Translations under genes and position numbers: made by a program | The notes under the pieces: generated by a model | What the model was told of the DNA's origin: nothing | Database searches by the model: none | What the model saw: the letters and a program-made list of their open reading frames with translations, nothing else | Assembly: GCA_944990035.1 (NCBI GenBank) | Contig: CALYLX010000097.1 | Span: 434,001-498,000, forward strand | Direction of reading: 5' to 3' | Length of the DNA: 64,000 nt | Origin: Clitopilus passeckerianus | Lineage: Eukaryota > Basidiomycota > Agaricomycetes > Agaricales > Entolomataceae | Part shown: positions 12,001-24,000 of the stretch, piece after piece | Layout: every line of letters begins with the position of its first letter | Numbering within the stretch: position 1 is the stretch's first letter

Positions 12001-13060
12001 ACGAAAGACGGATCAACTCAGCCCAACACAGGACCTCCTTTGGAGTAGATTCGTCAAGAAATATTACTGTGCCATCATGACCTGGCGTTGGCCAAGGGCC
12101 ATCTGGGAGTCAGGTCGGAGAAAGGGCCAGCAACCTCGAGGAGAAGCCGGAATAAGTCTATGTTTCACGTAAGGAGATCTCCTTCCCAGTCGGCTTGATT
12201 CGATCTCCGCTACTGTCATATATCTCCTTCCAGCTTTACTTCTCACTGACGAGTGTTTTGAGCGTTAATCTACCAATGTTCCATGATAGAACGAGAATAA
12301 TCTCTGTGTATCGCCATGTGCAGCGCCGAATAGTCGAGGAATTCATAGATTCCTCAGGTCTCAGAGAAGAGAAAGTTTCTCAGAGATCCGAGATTTATTC
12401 AAGGCCAACGTCTATCTAAATTTCTTCCTTCCTTCCAGCACTCTAGAATCGTGTCTGATGGCCTAGGACCAATACACAGGATATATATGTTTGGGTCAGA
12501 GCTCACGCATTCTTGTGGCAGAGTTAGGGGGGAAATTAAGGTTCGAGGGTGCAATGGTATCAACTCAGGCTCAAAATCTGAGGCGTATCACATCCCTGCC
12601 ACACCCCCGCGTTTATGCTGAGGTTCGAGCCTTTGACGTATAGAAATGGGCTTCGATTTTTATTCCTACAAGTACAGGTTCAGAACAAGCTGACTGAATT
12701 GCGCTCGTCGAAGCGGTACGTTTATCAAATTCGTCTTGTTTGAGTAGTCGTCGGCGGTCTTCGACCGCGACGTGAGCTCGTGCATCGCCCATCTTGGCCT
12801 GAATGGGGAAAATCGGTACACAACATCCAGATTTCAAATGAAAAATGCACCCATAACCAAGCAAAAATGGGTTGCCCACGACAAGTGGCTGCAGATTATT
12901 GATTATCTTTGCGAATTCGGGATAGCATGCACTTGTTGTCATGTGCATAATCAGCTGTTGACTCCAGTGCCTCTAACTCAGCCTCATGGATTCACGGTCT
13001 CCATGTATGGGAGACGATTGATCTTCTGTTGTTCCGCCCTCGGAAACCATGCTGAACCTT
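9013..13060. other. No confident gene; mixed duplicated and unique sequence
   Basis: 9013-10785 is unique to unit A. Frames at 9492-9689 (minus) and 10428-10676 (plus) look somewhat protein-like but lack usable starts and consistent splicing. A plus-strand frame near 9900-9990 encodes an acidic run (DDEWSDDDIDAES) that ends in TAG. From about 10785 on, the sequence is homologous to 23420-24900 of unit B and holds no intact frame, except that its last part forms the shared upstream region of the BTB genes. Confidence 0.45.
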
Positions 13061-13065
13061 GGCTC

Positions 13066-13073
13066 CTTATAAG
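13066..13073 (+). promoter_or_regulatory. TATA-like element upstream of BTB gene
   Basis: CTTATAAG within CTCCTTATAAGCTC about 95 bases before the ATG. The same sequence at the same distance precedes the paralogue at 24927, so the element has been kept in both copies while flanking bases changed. Confidence 0.45.
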
Positions 13074-13165
13074 CTCTAGTCGAACGGAGAAGATGATTCA
13101 AACCCGTTCAAAAACTCTTCTTTCGTCCAACCTTCTGGTCATCAGCTCGTACTCGATCCTCAACT

Positions 13166-14111
13166 ATGTCTTCGACCACTACCATCCCAAATAACTTGTC
13201 CTTGTGTCAGCAAGATAAGGATCATTACTTCGAAGACGTCTACTTTATCGTACGTGCACCCATAATTTAGTTCGAATTTACTCGTGCCACAAAAAGTATT
13301 TGGGCTCCATGCCACTCTACTCCTGCCTATCAGGCGTTGGGACGCAAGTACTTAGTGTGGCGACGAGTAAACCACTGAGGATATTTTTCTATAGGTCGAA
13401 AAGACCATCTTTAAGATACCTATCCATCACTTTGATGATTCGCCGTATTTCCACCAAATGTTCCATGAAGCTCCTGGATCAGCCGAGCTCACCGGCCTGG
13501 GGGAGAGCAGCATCAAGGCCAATCGGATATACCATCTCTCGGACGCCACGGCCGACGAGTTTCGTCCCCTTCTGCATATCCTATACCCACGGTTAGCACT
13601 CAGGTTCCTTCACCCATTCGACTTTCACCTTTACTCATTTATTTTTTCATTTTTTACCAGTAATTTTGGGGCTGAAGGACTCTCTCCCAGCCAGTGGCTC
13701 TCCGTTCTCAAACTGTCGACACTTTGGCAGTTCGATAGAGTTCGCTCACTTGCTATCAAGAACCTGGAAGCACTGCCCATAAGTGGCATCAAGGGTGCTG
13801 TCGACCTACTTGTCCTCTATCAGAAGTATGATGTCAAGGATTGGCTTCTCCGAGCTCTCCGGCTCCTGGCCGACAAGGGCGAATTAAAGGGATCCTTGGC
13901 GGATTCAATAGGCGCTGCAATGAGCTCTAGATTGACCCGCCTTCAAGGAATGGTTGCAGGAGTTCGATGGGTGAAGAAAGAGAAGGGGAGTAAAGAGGAG
14001 GTTTCTGAAGCTGAGATTGACCGTCTTATCAAATTCGTATTTCCTGAAGTTGAGTTGCCCAAGGATGGTGCTGTGGCGGACGGGACGAAGAGCTCAGAGG
14101 CGAAGAAGTAA
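13166..14111 (+). CDS. BTB/POZ domain protein (unit A, first gene)
   Basis: Three exons, 13166-13249, 13395-13591 and 13661-14111, give 243 residues in phase. The product starts MSSTTTIPNNLSLC and carries HYFEDVYFI-VEKTIFKIPIHHF, the start of a fungal BTB fold (a D-YF-V-(K)T-F--P--HF pattern), then LHILYPR, LSVLKLSTLW and AIKNLE. BTB domains dimerise and often act as adaptors for Cullin-3 ubiquitin ligases; no second domain is visible here, only a lysine-rich C-terminus. Intron 1 is 145 nt, longer than in the second BTB genes (59 nt). Intron 2 is 69 nt, a multiple of three without a stop. The nearest relative is 24927-25854. Expression and function are unknown. Confidence 0.8.
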
Positions 14112-16119
14112 ATGTTGTGATTGAATCGTAGTCAAGTAGCTCTAGTTGCTAGCATTCACCTGTATCGACATTGTATCGTCTCTTTTTTTCCTAGCTTGTA
14201 ACTCTCACTTTTCGACTTATCGGTACCCACCGTCTTCGTATCAGCCGGTTGGCCAGTTGTTTATCGATATATCAATCGCCATATGTTCCGTCAACGAAGC
14301 GACCCACGGTGATCAATCATCTGCATATGTCATGTATGGGAGTCTGGAAATCTTTATGAGGTCCAAAGAGGATACATTTCATCAGAACGTGTCAAGGTCT
14401 ACACATTTCTTTCCCCTTCAAACCAGCTGTGTGATGATGGGCTTATTTGATCCGGGGCTCACTAACAGGGGCTGGAATATCTCACACTTAAGCCCATTCG
14501 CAGCATAAGAGCCTGGGAACCGTTTCATCAATGTGATTGGCAAACCTTTATAGTCTGTCATAGTCTGTAATACGAATACGCGAAAAGAATTGACTCGCCA
14601 GAGGGAACAACGGTCAATCGTTACCGATACCGACTACGGATTCGGAGCCTGATTCGTTCTCCGGGCAGGATTCGCCTTTCGGCCCGTAATAATTCACCGT
14701 TCAGAGGCGGGAGGAGCGAGTGAGCGAATGAGCACGCGGTCATGAATGCATTGGGATTAAACAAGGAAGGGGTAGAAAAGGAGAATGAGAAGATGAGGTA
14801 GAGCGCAATAAAGTAGCGATGAACGGAGATAGAGAATATAGGACCAAAATTCGAGACAAGTAGAAGAGGTTAATACCTCACGAAGGGTGAAAGCACGTGA
14901 GAAGACGGCAGGTAGAAGATTATACGCAACAGGCAAAGGGGCCATGGAACGATAAGAAAGGCGAAGGGTTCGGGGGAGATGGGGTGAGAAGAGACGAAAC
15001 GAAACGAACTGAGTGAGGTATTCCAAAATCGAAGGCTCTAAGAAAGGGCATGAGCCAGCAAATGAAGGGATAAAGGGGCGGTGAACTCACCCCTTCAAGT
15101 CAAGGCACCGCTGATACGCTCAACCCATCAATTGTACCAAGTACCAACCATCTCCGTGTTCGCCACTCCAGTACGCACAACCAACGCCTAATCAGGCTCC
15201 ACTGTCGAATACGAGGTCCAGACGAGTTAATTAAACCTATTCCTGCCCATTAGAATCTACCGGATACGACGAAGAACGAAGGAATGATGTTCTTACCGTC
15301 TGCTCTTACCTAATCCATGGTATCCTCCCCGACCTTCGTAGCGCAGTCGCCAGTAAAGGTGCATCCGAGGGATACGGATCTAGCCCCATGAGACATGACA
15401 TATTCCCCTTCGGTATCTAGCCATTCATTAGATTCAGAATCGCCACTCCGCTAGCAAAGAATGGAACGATCTCTAATCCTCGCGTCGAGTTCGTATCTCC
15501 CAGGAAGAGGTATGACGCAGGGCGCGGCTGGTTTTGCCGGTACGTGTTGGTACTTTGGCGGGAAACGACAAAGTCGGGGCTCACGCGCGGGGGGTTCGGG
15601 CTGAGTTCGTTCATCGAGGTAGCCTGAGGTGCGAAGGAAGGAGGGCCATATTCCCTCCCATGACCTTTGTCCGAACTCCTCGACGCCCCTGGATCATGAG
15701 TGAGTCTCCTTAAGACTCTAAGAGCATCCCTTAACAGAGAGGGAGCCGGATAGCTGGGAATAGTCTGACGATGGTGGATGTAATGCCGTGAGCAGGAAGC
15801 CGTAGATGATGTAGTTATGTCTTAATATACACCTCACGAATACACCTCACGACACTCGATTAACCTGCCAATGCTGCCTGAGGCGCATAGAAGTTGGTAG
15901 GATTGAGTCAATGTCCTTCCATCGTCTTGAGCCGCCTGAGCCCAGTCGGCACGGAATAGGCCTGCGCCTAGGGTGTGTTTTTCATACCACGACGGTCGGG
16001 AGTCCAGACGGGGTCATGATTATCATTATGTCATTCATCTGCGCCATTTTTTCGTTGCCCTGGAGTCTTCGCGAGGAGAAGAGAATTGCTAAGCGGCAAT
16101 GCTTTAAAAGATTCCCGCT
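14112..16119. other. Duplicated intergenic sequence, no gene
   Basis: Homologous to about 25855-28030 of unit B. Only shadow frames occur; AGA- and GAA-rich stretches at 14755-15060 create open frames on the complementary strand that are not conserved in unit B. Nothing is recognisable. Confidence 0.55.
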
Positions 16120-16388
16120 GACTAGTGGGTTTACATCCTGGGTCCCTCAGCGACCAAAAAAATGTCACAATGACTTGTCACGAAAGCATGACTTCTCACG
16201 TGCAGTGTCCGACTCTGGAGTCTGGAGCGACTGAATTGTCCCTGGCAACACATATTTGCCAGAGGATACGTCTGCGGCTATCCCTCAGTTCTTGCTCGGG
16301 CTACATACTTTTTACGTTCCCGCCGGAACGTGTGCCCGGGCCTTCCCATACCCAGGAATCCGACGTTAAGTCATTTGAAGCTCCGATT

Positions 16389-17093
16389 ATGACGGCAGAT
16401 TTCGTCGAATATTCCTAGGCTAGGTTTGGTAAAAAATCGTAGGGGTGATGCCTGGATCTGTGCATTTGATGTTTGGTTCGGGTATGGTCAGGGTGTGGTC
16501 GAGGTTTGGTTCGCCCGAGTATCAATTTCTCACGCCCTCTGTCTTCCTCACAATTTCGATTCATTGATTGTGCAACAGCATCCACAGTGGTGGCGACTTG
16601 GTGGCAACATCGAAAACTCTATATTTACTTATATGAAGACGTGTAAAAGTTGTTAAATATTATACCAGCCCATTTTATGTGTGACAAATGCTTTGGGTAC
16701 CCGCGAAATGAGGTTGCCCTGGGATTGATCTCTTGAACTCGATGAGCGGGAGTACATACCCAAATAAGGAAGGCGGATCAGTTCAGCGCGCCGATTCATC
16801 AACCTTTTCAAGCCGTATCGCCTTTTATGGAACACTTTATCCCCAGAAAGTACACGACCATTCTTTTATTAGGCGTGGACATGTTTTATCTTAGTAGCTC
16901 CTCGCCATGAAGGACATTGCCCAGCATGCTCATGGGCGTGAGAAACTGATGGTTGGGCAAACCAAACTTCGACCAAACCCTGACCAAAACCCGACCAAAC
17001 CCGAACCAGACATGAAATGCGGGAATTCACACATCACGCCAACAGTTTCTGTCTAAACCTGGCCTAGGAATATTTGACGAAATCTGCCGTCAT
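16389..17093. repeat. Large inverted repeat (fold-back) inside the Helitron block
   Basis: The left arm, 16389-16537, begins ATGACGGCAGATTTCGTCGA and ends in TTTCTCACGCCC. The right arm, 16934-17093, begins GGGCGTGAGAAA and ends in AAATCTGCCGTCAT. The arms are about 150-160 bases and imperfect; the spacer is about 400 bases. Further out, ACGTTCCCGCCGGAACGT at about 16314 and CCGGAACGTAAAAG at about 17266 are also in inverse orientation. Confidence 0.75.
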
Positions 17094-17190
17094 AGAAACG
17101 GGAGAAAGATGCTTAAATTCTGGTGATCCGTACATAAGTATCCACTAAGTGATGTTCAAATACAATAGAAATATATCTACAATTAAACTT

Positions 17191-17280
17191 CCGGAACGTA
17201 TATGGAACGTGCTTTGGGAACGTACTTTGGGAACGGGAACGTAGATTGGGAACGTGTAACGTGAGCCGGAACGTAAAAGG
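17191..17280 (+). repeat. Cluster of GGAACGT repeats
   Basis: GGAACGT occurs in CCGGAACGTA, TGGAACGTG, GGGAACGTA, GGGAACGTAG, GGGAACGTG and CCGGAACGTA within 90 bases. It flanks the fold-back element and may be part of its outer arm. Confidence 0.6.
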
Positions 17281-17294
17281 CTGGCACCCCGTTC

Positions 17295-18357
17295 TTGCTC
17301 AGGTCAATGAAGAAATGTAGTCTCTGTAAAACCCTTGAAGGAATGACGATTCCATACTTGGCTACGGATGGTCACGGCAAACTACGCCAGGCACTAAAGC
17401 GAGGAATTCGAGTGTCCTCAAAGGGTAGACGCATTTTTCATGATCTGGAGTTCGAAACAGCGGCGAGCGCCGGCTATACAAATTGCATAAAGGCAGCTAA
17501 TTGCTGGCAACCCCGACAGCCCAAAAAGGGCTTGGAAAAGCTCGTATCAGATTTCCATGCTGAATTATCCTCAGACGCCCTCACTCAAGTCGTATGGGTT
17601 TCGTGCACTCAGGTTGCTTTCGGTCGCAGTCATGTATCGTCAGTGCAGACAACCTGAATCTGAGTACGTTGACTCAAACGGACAGGAACGAATACATGAG
17701 GCCGTGGTGCCAGTCCTACTTAGAATCGCAGTAGCTCGAGCCACCCACAGGCAGATCATCAATTCTAAAGGATTACCGTGACGTCCTGGTGGATAATTGT
17801 GGTGTGTTGATGACAGACGACGGCCGCCTAGATTTGGTTCTCTGTGAGACTGTGACATATGCAACACCGCTAGGCTAGCTCGGGATCGAGTCCTTAGTAA
17901 ACTATCCCTTGCCAACAAGCCGTTCGTGGGTGATATTTGCCCGGAACTTGCAGCCCTAAGCTCCATCGAGGAGTCCATGGTAAGCTTACGCCGAGCGAAA
18001 TGCACCATAGTGCAGCTTCGAGAAGAGAACGTCACGGGACATTCAGTAAAATCTTCCCCTAATTCGCAGCGGCAGTACAAAGGAAACACACCCGTATATT
18101 TGCGGAACGTGAACGACGTCGCAAACTTACTTCCTCCTGCGGCTGAAGACACTGCTAAACCTCCCGTAGTAAATGCAAGCAGAGTACCGCGGGCACTAAT
18201 GTGGCTGAACGAAAACCCCCTATACAAAGACGCCACTACCAATGACGGTGTACTTCTCCAGCTCGAAGAGCATCCTGTCCTGCCATTCCACATTCAGCAC
18301 TCGTCTTCTAACGAGAGTGCTCACTCCGAGGGGCCAACTTCTCGCTGGCGTCAGTAA
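17295..18357 (+). pseudogene. DUF6570-like Helitron protein fragment
   Basis: An upstream frame (17295-17657) has a CSLC pair and basic sequence. After several stops and frame changes a second frame reads CDICNTARLARDRVLSKLSL, then ANKPFVGDICPELAALSSIE, later GNTPVYLRNVNDVANLLPP and RALMWLNENPLYKDA, ending at 18357. From memory, DUF6570 in fungal Helitron Rep-helicase proteins has the order C--C, LAN-W-G--P-EL--LT, then V---LPPP and ALEWLK-NHP-Y; the correspondence is clear though diverged. An in-frame TGA precedes CDICN and there is no usable ATG, so this is a remnant and not a gene. Confidence 0.6.
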
Positions 18358-18715
18358 AGAAGCGGAAGACTCGGAAATCCTTGGCTCGAGCCAGAATGAA
18401 GCACTGCCCAGGCCGAAAGTGTACTTCTGATCGCTGACTTAGATGGCAATGCTTCGACGAATGAATGTTCGCGGCCTCTGAGCCCGATTTCGATGTTTCT
18501 GCCTTCATAACCGGCACCGGTGCAAGCAGAATTGCTTGCAGATTTGTACTTAGATCGAACATTTTCAGGCCTTCTTCTTAGTGTGTATTCGTTTAATGGA
18601 ATGTCCTTTTCTAATGTTACTTTGTTTTCATCTCTATCTCTATCCACATGAACGTTTTACGTTGGACGTGTGAACGTCAGCGGGCGCTGCGGGTGCGAAG
18701 CACCGCTACTTGGTT

Positions 18716-20549
18716 ATAGACGAGAGCAGGAATCTGGGTTGAATCTGGATGATGCGAAATAAAGTGACAGTTGACTGGTACTGTTACCGCTCACGTCACT
18801 GTTGAGGTCACTGTCACGGAGAGTCTAATTAAGGAATTCAAAGATGGTGGTCGACCAACGTCTGCGTACCTTACGCTACAAATCCTTCGTCCTCGATAAA
18901 AGTCCGGGGTAATGCAAGATGAAAGCCATGCATGTGTTGTTTCTCCAGAGATGACCAGTCAGATGAGTTTGGACTTGGCTTGGACCTTGCCCACTTGCAT
19001 GAAAAGATGCTGGCTTTCCAAGGCACCCTACCTTCATTACTGAAAGGTTCTCGATATGTCCACGAATCTTCTCATCTGTTCTCACACTAACGTTCCCTGT
19101 CTCCCTTCAAAGACCACTTTCTATGCTATTCGCGCCTACTATTTTCCCACATACTCCTGCTTCCATACCCTGATCCTGGACAAGACCCCCTGAGGTATTC
19201 GACAAAACTGCCGCGGGATTCGATGGTTCTTGCCAATACTACACGATGTGTAAAATACAAGCCCACCTTACATCCTCCCGCTTCACTTTCATTCGTGATA
19301 GCTGTCAGATGGCGAATCCTCCACGATACAGGAATGCCACCTCTGTACATTGCGTATCACAGGTACGAATCGCCGTCCTCTAGAAATTCTGCAAATTTAC
19401 CTTGGCAACTCTGCAGTGTTCCATTGAACCCTTTAGCCCGGCATATATCCTCACCTTAACTTGTCAAAACGCAGGCGGGCCCCAATAATCCTGAGTTGTT
19501 ATCTTCGCGAGGGAGAGTTGGATGGAAAAGAAGCAAGAAGTGGAAGAGATGCCGGAGAGGCCTGTGATACTTTGCCAGGGGAGGTACGGAAGGTAAGGAG
19601 ATGAAACAAATGGGACTCGGCTCTATAATCAACGATCCACACTCAAGAGAATCTTGGTGTCCCGTCTGGCAAGGTCTCATCTTATAGTCATCCCCAACGT
19701 CGGCGGCAACCCCTACAAGCTCTGCGCTTGTCTCCCAAGCCCAGTTGATGGAGCTTCGTCGATAGTGCCACACATCCCTCGTCAGTCACTACAAAGTCAG
19801 GCTGATGCTCTCAGGACGTTCTGATCGGAAGGATGCCGTTACTTCACCTACCCGAAAAGTTCTTTGTACGCAAGCTGAAGCTACTGTCACCCGCTAGGGA
19901 TAGCAATATGACCAAGATCAGACTGGGGAGTATGCCTTCGGTTTCACGTCCTGCTCGTTTCCTTCTCGACATATGATAGCTTCGGAACAATTAGATCTGC
20001 CTGAGGATATGCTTGCTGCCGAACCCAATGCATTATCACACATTCAAGTTATTTCTGCACGCCACGACCAAGTCAACGTAGGAGATCTCGGCGAGCCTGT
20101 GAGAATTTCCCAGCCTCGAGGAACGTGTTTTGGCTTTGGTTACTGGCGTCCCCAACGGTTCCCTCTAAGTGGAATGGCTGAACAGCTATGACCAGATCAC
20201 GATCTTCTTCCACGATCTCAATGGTTCAAGCAGGTTCTCGGAGGTGGGACGCCCGCGGACCCCTGGCGTAATATATAGTTGTTACCACGCCTTAGTGTCG
20301 GTTGGTCTTGATATACATACGGAATGAGATGATCATTGCCGGATTCCTTACCATCGTGTGTTATTGTTAGAACCTAGGAAACAAGGAGAACAAGGGGTCG
20401 AAAAGCTGTTGAGCGCCAATCTGCTGTGGGATGTCCTCATGGTGATGTGTGTCCCTCCACGCGTGAGCCATATTAACACTGGATTGTAAATTGTAGCCCT
20501 ACCGAATAATCATCACGATTCTTCGTCTACTCAGCTTGTAATCCCAAAC
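18716..20549. other. Duplicated intergenic sequence before the truncated BTB gene
   Basis: Homologous to about 28036-29610 of unit B with scattered substitutions and short indels. No frame is conserved between the copies. Compared with unit B, about 340 bases just before the BTB start are missing here. Confidence 0.55.
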
Positions 20550-21081
20550 ATGGCCTCAACCTCCATAGTTGACTTGGCCACCCGCCGAACAGACGAGTTT
20601 CACTACTTCGAGGATGTGTACTTTCTCGTACGTACCTCTCGCTATTAATGGTCCTTAAAACAAATCCGTGAGCGCCTTGGTGATAGATCCACAAGACCCT
20701 CTTCAAGTTGCCACGACACCACTCGGACGATTCCCCTCACTTCCGCCAGGCTTTTGACGGAAACAGCGGATCTCCCGAATTGAGGAGCCCCGGTGGAAGT
20801 ATATTCAAGGAAAGTCGAATCCATTGTCTCACGGACACCAACATCGACGACTTCCGTCAGTTTCTCAGAGCGCTGTATCCACGGTGAGTCATTCCCCCTT
20901 TTCCATTCGAGGTTCCGGTAACTTATTAACGGCTTGTGTGGACAGGCATTTCGATGCTGAAGGACTCACCGGATCCCAGTGGTTCTTGGTTCTCAAGCTA
21001 TCCTCGCTTTGGGGCTTGGAGGAGGTCCGTGAGATCGCCATCAGTCATCTAGAGGTCTGGTTCGGAATAGCATTTTCATGA
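20550..21081 (+). pseudogene. Truncated BTB/POZ gene (unit A, second gene)
   Basis: Exons 20550-20627, 20687-20883 and 20946-21081 match the first part of the paralogue at 29999-30830 (same intron positions; intron lengths 59 and 62 nt in both). The product starts MASTSIVDLATRRTDEFHYF and continues to EIAISHLEVW, then ends after FGIAFS. The paralogue continues for about 105 more residues. At 21055 the sequence jumps to what corresponds to about 30952 in unit B (TCTGGTTCG-ATAG/TGGCA-TTTCA), so about 450 bases including the C-terminal half were deleted. The result is a 136-residue frame ending soon after the BTB fold; it might still make a bare BTB domain. Confidence 0.75.
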
Positions 21082-24000
21082 AGTCCTGGAGTAGCCGATA
21101 TATGTTTTTGGTAATGCACTCTTTACTGGTGGATCGGGAGGGCATCGAAAGGAAACTCAGTTCTCAGAGTTTGTACGGTCGGACGCTGACAGAAGATCTC
21201 CACGCGCACGTGTATAGAACGTCCGATTCGACTTCGTGGAAATAATTTCTTAGCCGCAGGGAGTGCAATGTAGTTGAGTCCCGTTGAGTTTGGTAATATA
21301 CGAGCGAACCTAAATACAGAACAACTCCTCGAAGGTCGAGGAGTGAGCGTGGAAGTGGGTGACGAAAGGTTTGATGGTGGCCGTCAGCCGAGTGAGAGAC
21401 GCGACGCGTCGAAGGGAGAAAGAGCAGACACCGAAAGAACAGAACGAATCACTTAATATACTAGGTTCCACTCTTTGTGAATAGTCCTGAAGCTCTCTTT
21501 GATCTTGGCACTAACGAAGTCTTGAGACGTTTGGCTGACGAACAGGCTTGACATAGGCTGAAGGTTGGGTTAGAAGATACAATTTTTGCAGAAGAAGGGA
21601 ACTTGAAGAGTAAGGAAGGTACAGTCGCAATTGCAGGTAGCAGGTATTTATAATGTCCAGAAACCGAAGGTGCGCGTACTCTTATACCATTGGATCCAAT
21701 AGGATGTCATAATGTACAGAAATACGAGAAGAGAACTCGAAAACGAGAGAGAAAGAATAACATAAAGTACCTCCGTATCACGAGTCCCGGGGTATCACTC
21801 GAGGCGATGGGAGTCGCGTAGGGGATAGGCTTGTAGTTCTTATCTATTAACACTGCCTCAGCCTCCTGTACTGTTCGACTCCGACAAGACTACCTACAAC
21901 ATGATCCTCGAGACCATTGAAGCACCTCCCAACCATTGCACCTTTCCAGGCGGAGGCCGCGTTTTGCTGCTCTAAACTAGACTTAAAATTTTCCATGGGT
22001 CCTCTACAAGCTACCCTGGGGGCTTTTCCCTCTGTCTGGGAGCCAGAACATCTGTCGTCGTCTCAACAATCAGCAAACCTATCAGTGTGCTTGACGAAAT
22101 TAGTCCAGCCGTCCTCAGATCACAGGTAGGCATGCCCCGTCTCTTCAACGTCCCAAAGCTTACGTTTGCTCCCCTTTCTTCTTGCCTATTTTCACAAACG
22201 AGAACCCTTCCCAAACTCGAAAATGAACCTACCGACAGGCAATCGAACCTACAAAGTCGCAAGATAGGACATTTTCCAAGACCTCGCGCTAGGGAAGCTT
22301 CGTATGCCAAAATTTCATGACACCATCTCTTGGAGCGGTCGTACTGTCACTGAAAGACCCTCCAGTATCAAGGAGGTCGTCGATGTTTACACATGGCGCT
22401 AACCAGGTATGCCTCCCCTAAACTCCGTCGACCTCTATCTAATGGTTCCTTCTTCTCGACAGAACGCGATTCCGCATCTTCCTGAAGGGGAAACCCACTC
22501 TTGACCCTCCGTACAAGCCAACGTTCAGAAACCTGGTTTAAGCCTTCATCATATCTCATCCAACGAGCTTCATCGCCAAGTGGCCTCCTCCCATCACCAT
22601 CGTCTTCGCTCGCGCCACGACCCCGAGAACTATCCAAGTCCAAGTCCTCCTAAGCTACCACCTCCCTCGAAGCCAGGTTCAGAATTCTCACCCGTGAAGG
22701 TGGAGAGACATCCGTCGGTACCAACCATGGCGTCAACTGAATGTTGCATCCGCACCCCGTACCCTCTCTTCTGCCGCCACTACACCGCTGCCCCCCATTC
22801 CACCATTCGATGATGAAGTACCACCAGATCTTTTCAGCTTCAAGTGCCTCAGGCTCGACTCTAGCCTGGCTGGCTCTCCTGCACTCATTAACGACATCGT
22901 GCGCATCGTCACCCTTACACTGATAATCGTATCCGCCTGGGTTTTCCATATAGGATCCTTCCGCAGATGGGGCCTTTGCACATCCCGGCCTCGCTGGGAT
23001 GGGCCAATATCCTCAAGGCCGGAACTAGAGCACCCTTACCGTTACATTCGGCAGCAATCAGGATTCAGGGCGGACTTTTTTACCAAGCCACATTCCGTGA
23101 TATTTTCGTGGAGAATTCTTCCCATCTAGTTTTTATCGATTCGGAACTAGTAGAACATCGAAAAAAAAAAATATTATCATACGCATTTCGGACCAAAGGA
23201 CATTCATATGTCGTACTTGCATTTACATACCCTTCCTATCTTACACATGTCCTGCTACGATTCCAACAGATACTCGAGCAAGAAAAACCTTTGCCATTCG
23301 TTTATTCACTTATGACGGTCAAGAGTGATGGGACATGTTGGGCTCGCGTACACTAGCAGAGCCCAACATCCCCATCATTTTTGAACGCCATGAGCACATT
23401 GGAGTCTTGGTACTGTAACTGAGTATTGCCCACATCAGCCGGTCTGGAAAGGGAAGTCGCGTCTCACGGTAATCCATGAGTCTGGACCCTATCCAAGACC
23501 TCTCTGGAGAACCTTATAAATTGCGAGAGCTTCGTGAGTATAAGTCGCTGACAGTTTTTCGAATAGGTGGAAACGGTGCCTACCCATATGACACGTAATT
23601 GGACCTTGTCTAGAGGAGTTCCTCTTGACGATTGGCAGAGCGGAAACCTGCGGTGAAATGCGAGAAACCAACTTGTGCAATTACCTCCACCCTCGCTGCG
23701 CGATCCAGATCAGAATCTTCCTCAATTGTGGACCCATCTAGCGATGTATTGCCACACGCCTCATGATGCATTCCGCAATTCAAACTTAAGCTCGGAGGAA
23801 CCTATCAGCATTCGCCTCGTGCAGGTGATTGCTTCCAATGCGGCGTATGTTCGATCTTAATTGTTGTCAGATTTTGATACTGATCACCTTCTAGAACAAT
23901 TGGACGAAACACGTCTTATTTCTGGACCTATCGAGCTGGGTTGGTCGTGGAGTCAGGTCTGAGAATGGGCCCGATATTCGCAGAGAAGCCAGGAATGAGT

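Larger units (their letters stand above)
16120..18715 (+). mobile_element. Decayed Helitron insertion
   Basis: Unit B runs straight from the equivalent of 16115 (AGCTTGAAAGGG at about 28015) to the equivalent of 18717 (GAGTAGGAATCTGG at about 28035), so these 2.6 kb are an insertion in unit A or a clean loss from B. The block contains a DUF6570-like coding remnant, a domain that I recall at the N-terminus of fungal Helitron proteins. It ends with a hairpin GCGGGTGC-GAA-GCACCGC at 18689-18706 followed by CTACTTGG. Helitron 3' ends have such a hairpin a few bases before CTRR; here CTAG seems to have mutated to CTTG. No Rep or helicase coding sequence is left. The 5' end could not be fixed. Confidence 0.6.
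4925..21240. repeat. Segmental duplication, unit A
   Basis: Sequence from about 4925 matches 21832 onward in the same order and orientation. Anchors seen directly: TTGTAGTCCTTATCTAT (4919) with TTGTAGTTCTTATCTAT (21832); a shared hairpin (6413 and 23327); GCATTGCC(G/C)ACATC-GC(T/C)GG (10797 and 23424); AACTTAAGCTCGGAGGA (11415 and 23781); the first BTB genes; a shared stretch near 15250 and 27070; GAATCTGGAT (18740 and 28050); and the second BTB genes. Relative to unit B, unit A has two extra blocks, about 6490-10785 (MYND gene) and about 16120-18715 (Helitron relic), and lacks about 340 bases before its second BTB gene and about 450 bases of that gene's 3' half. Boundaries are approximate because they were judged by eye. 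Confidence 0.8.

Noticed and set aside
17640..18293. 217-codon minus-strand frame opposite the DUF6570 remnant
   Set aside because: Shadow of the plus-strand remnant with no recognisable features of its own.
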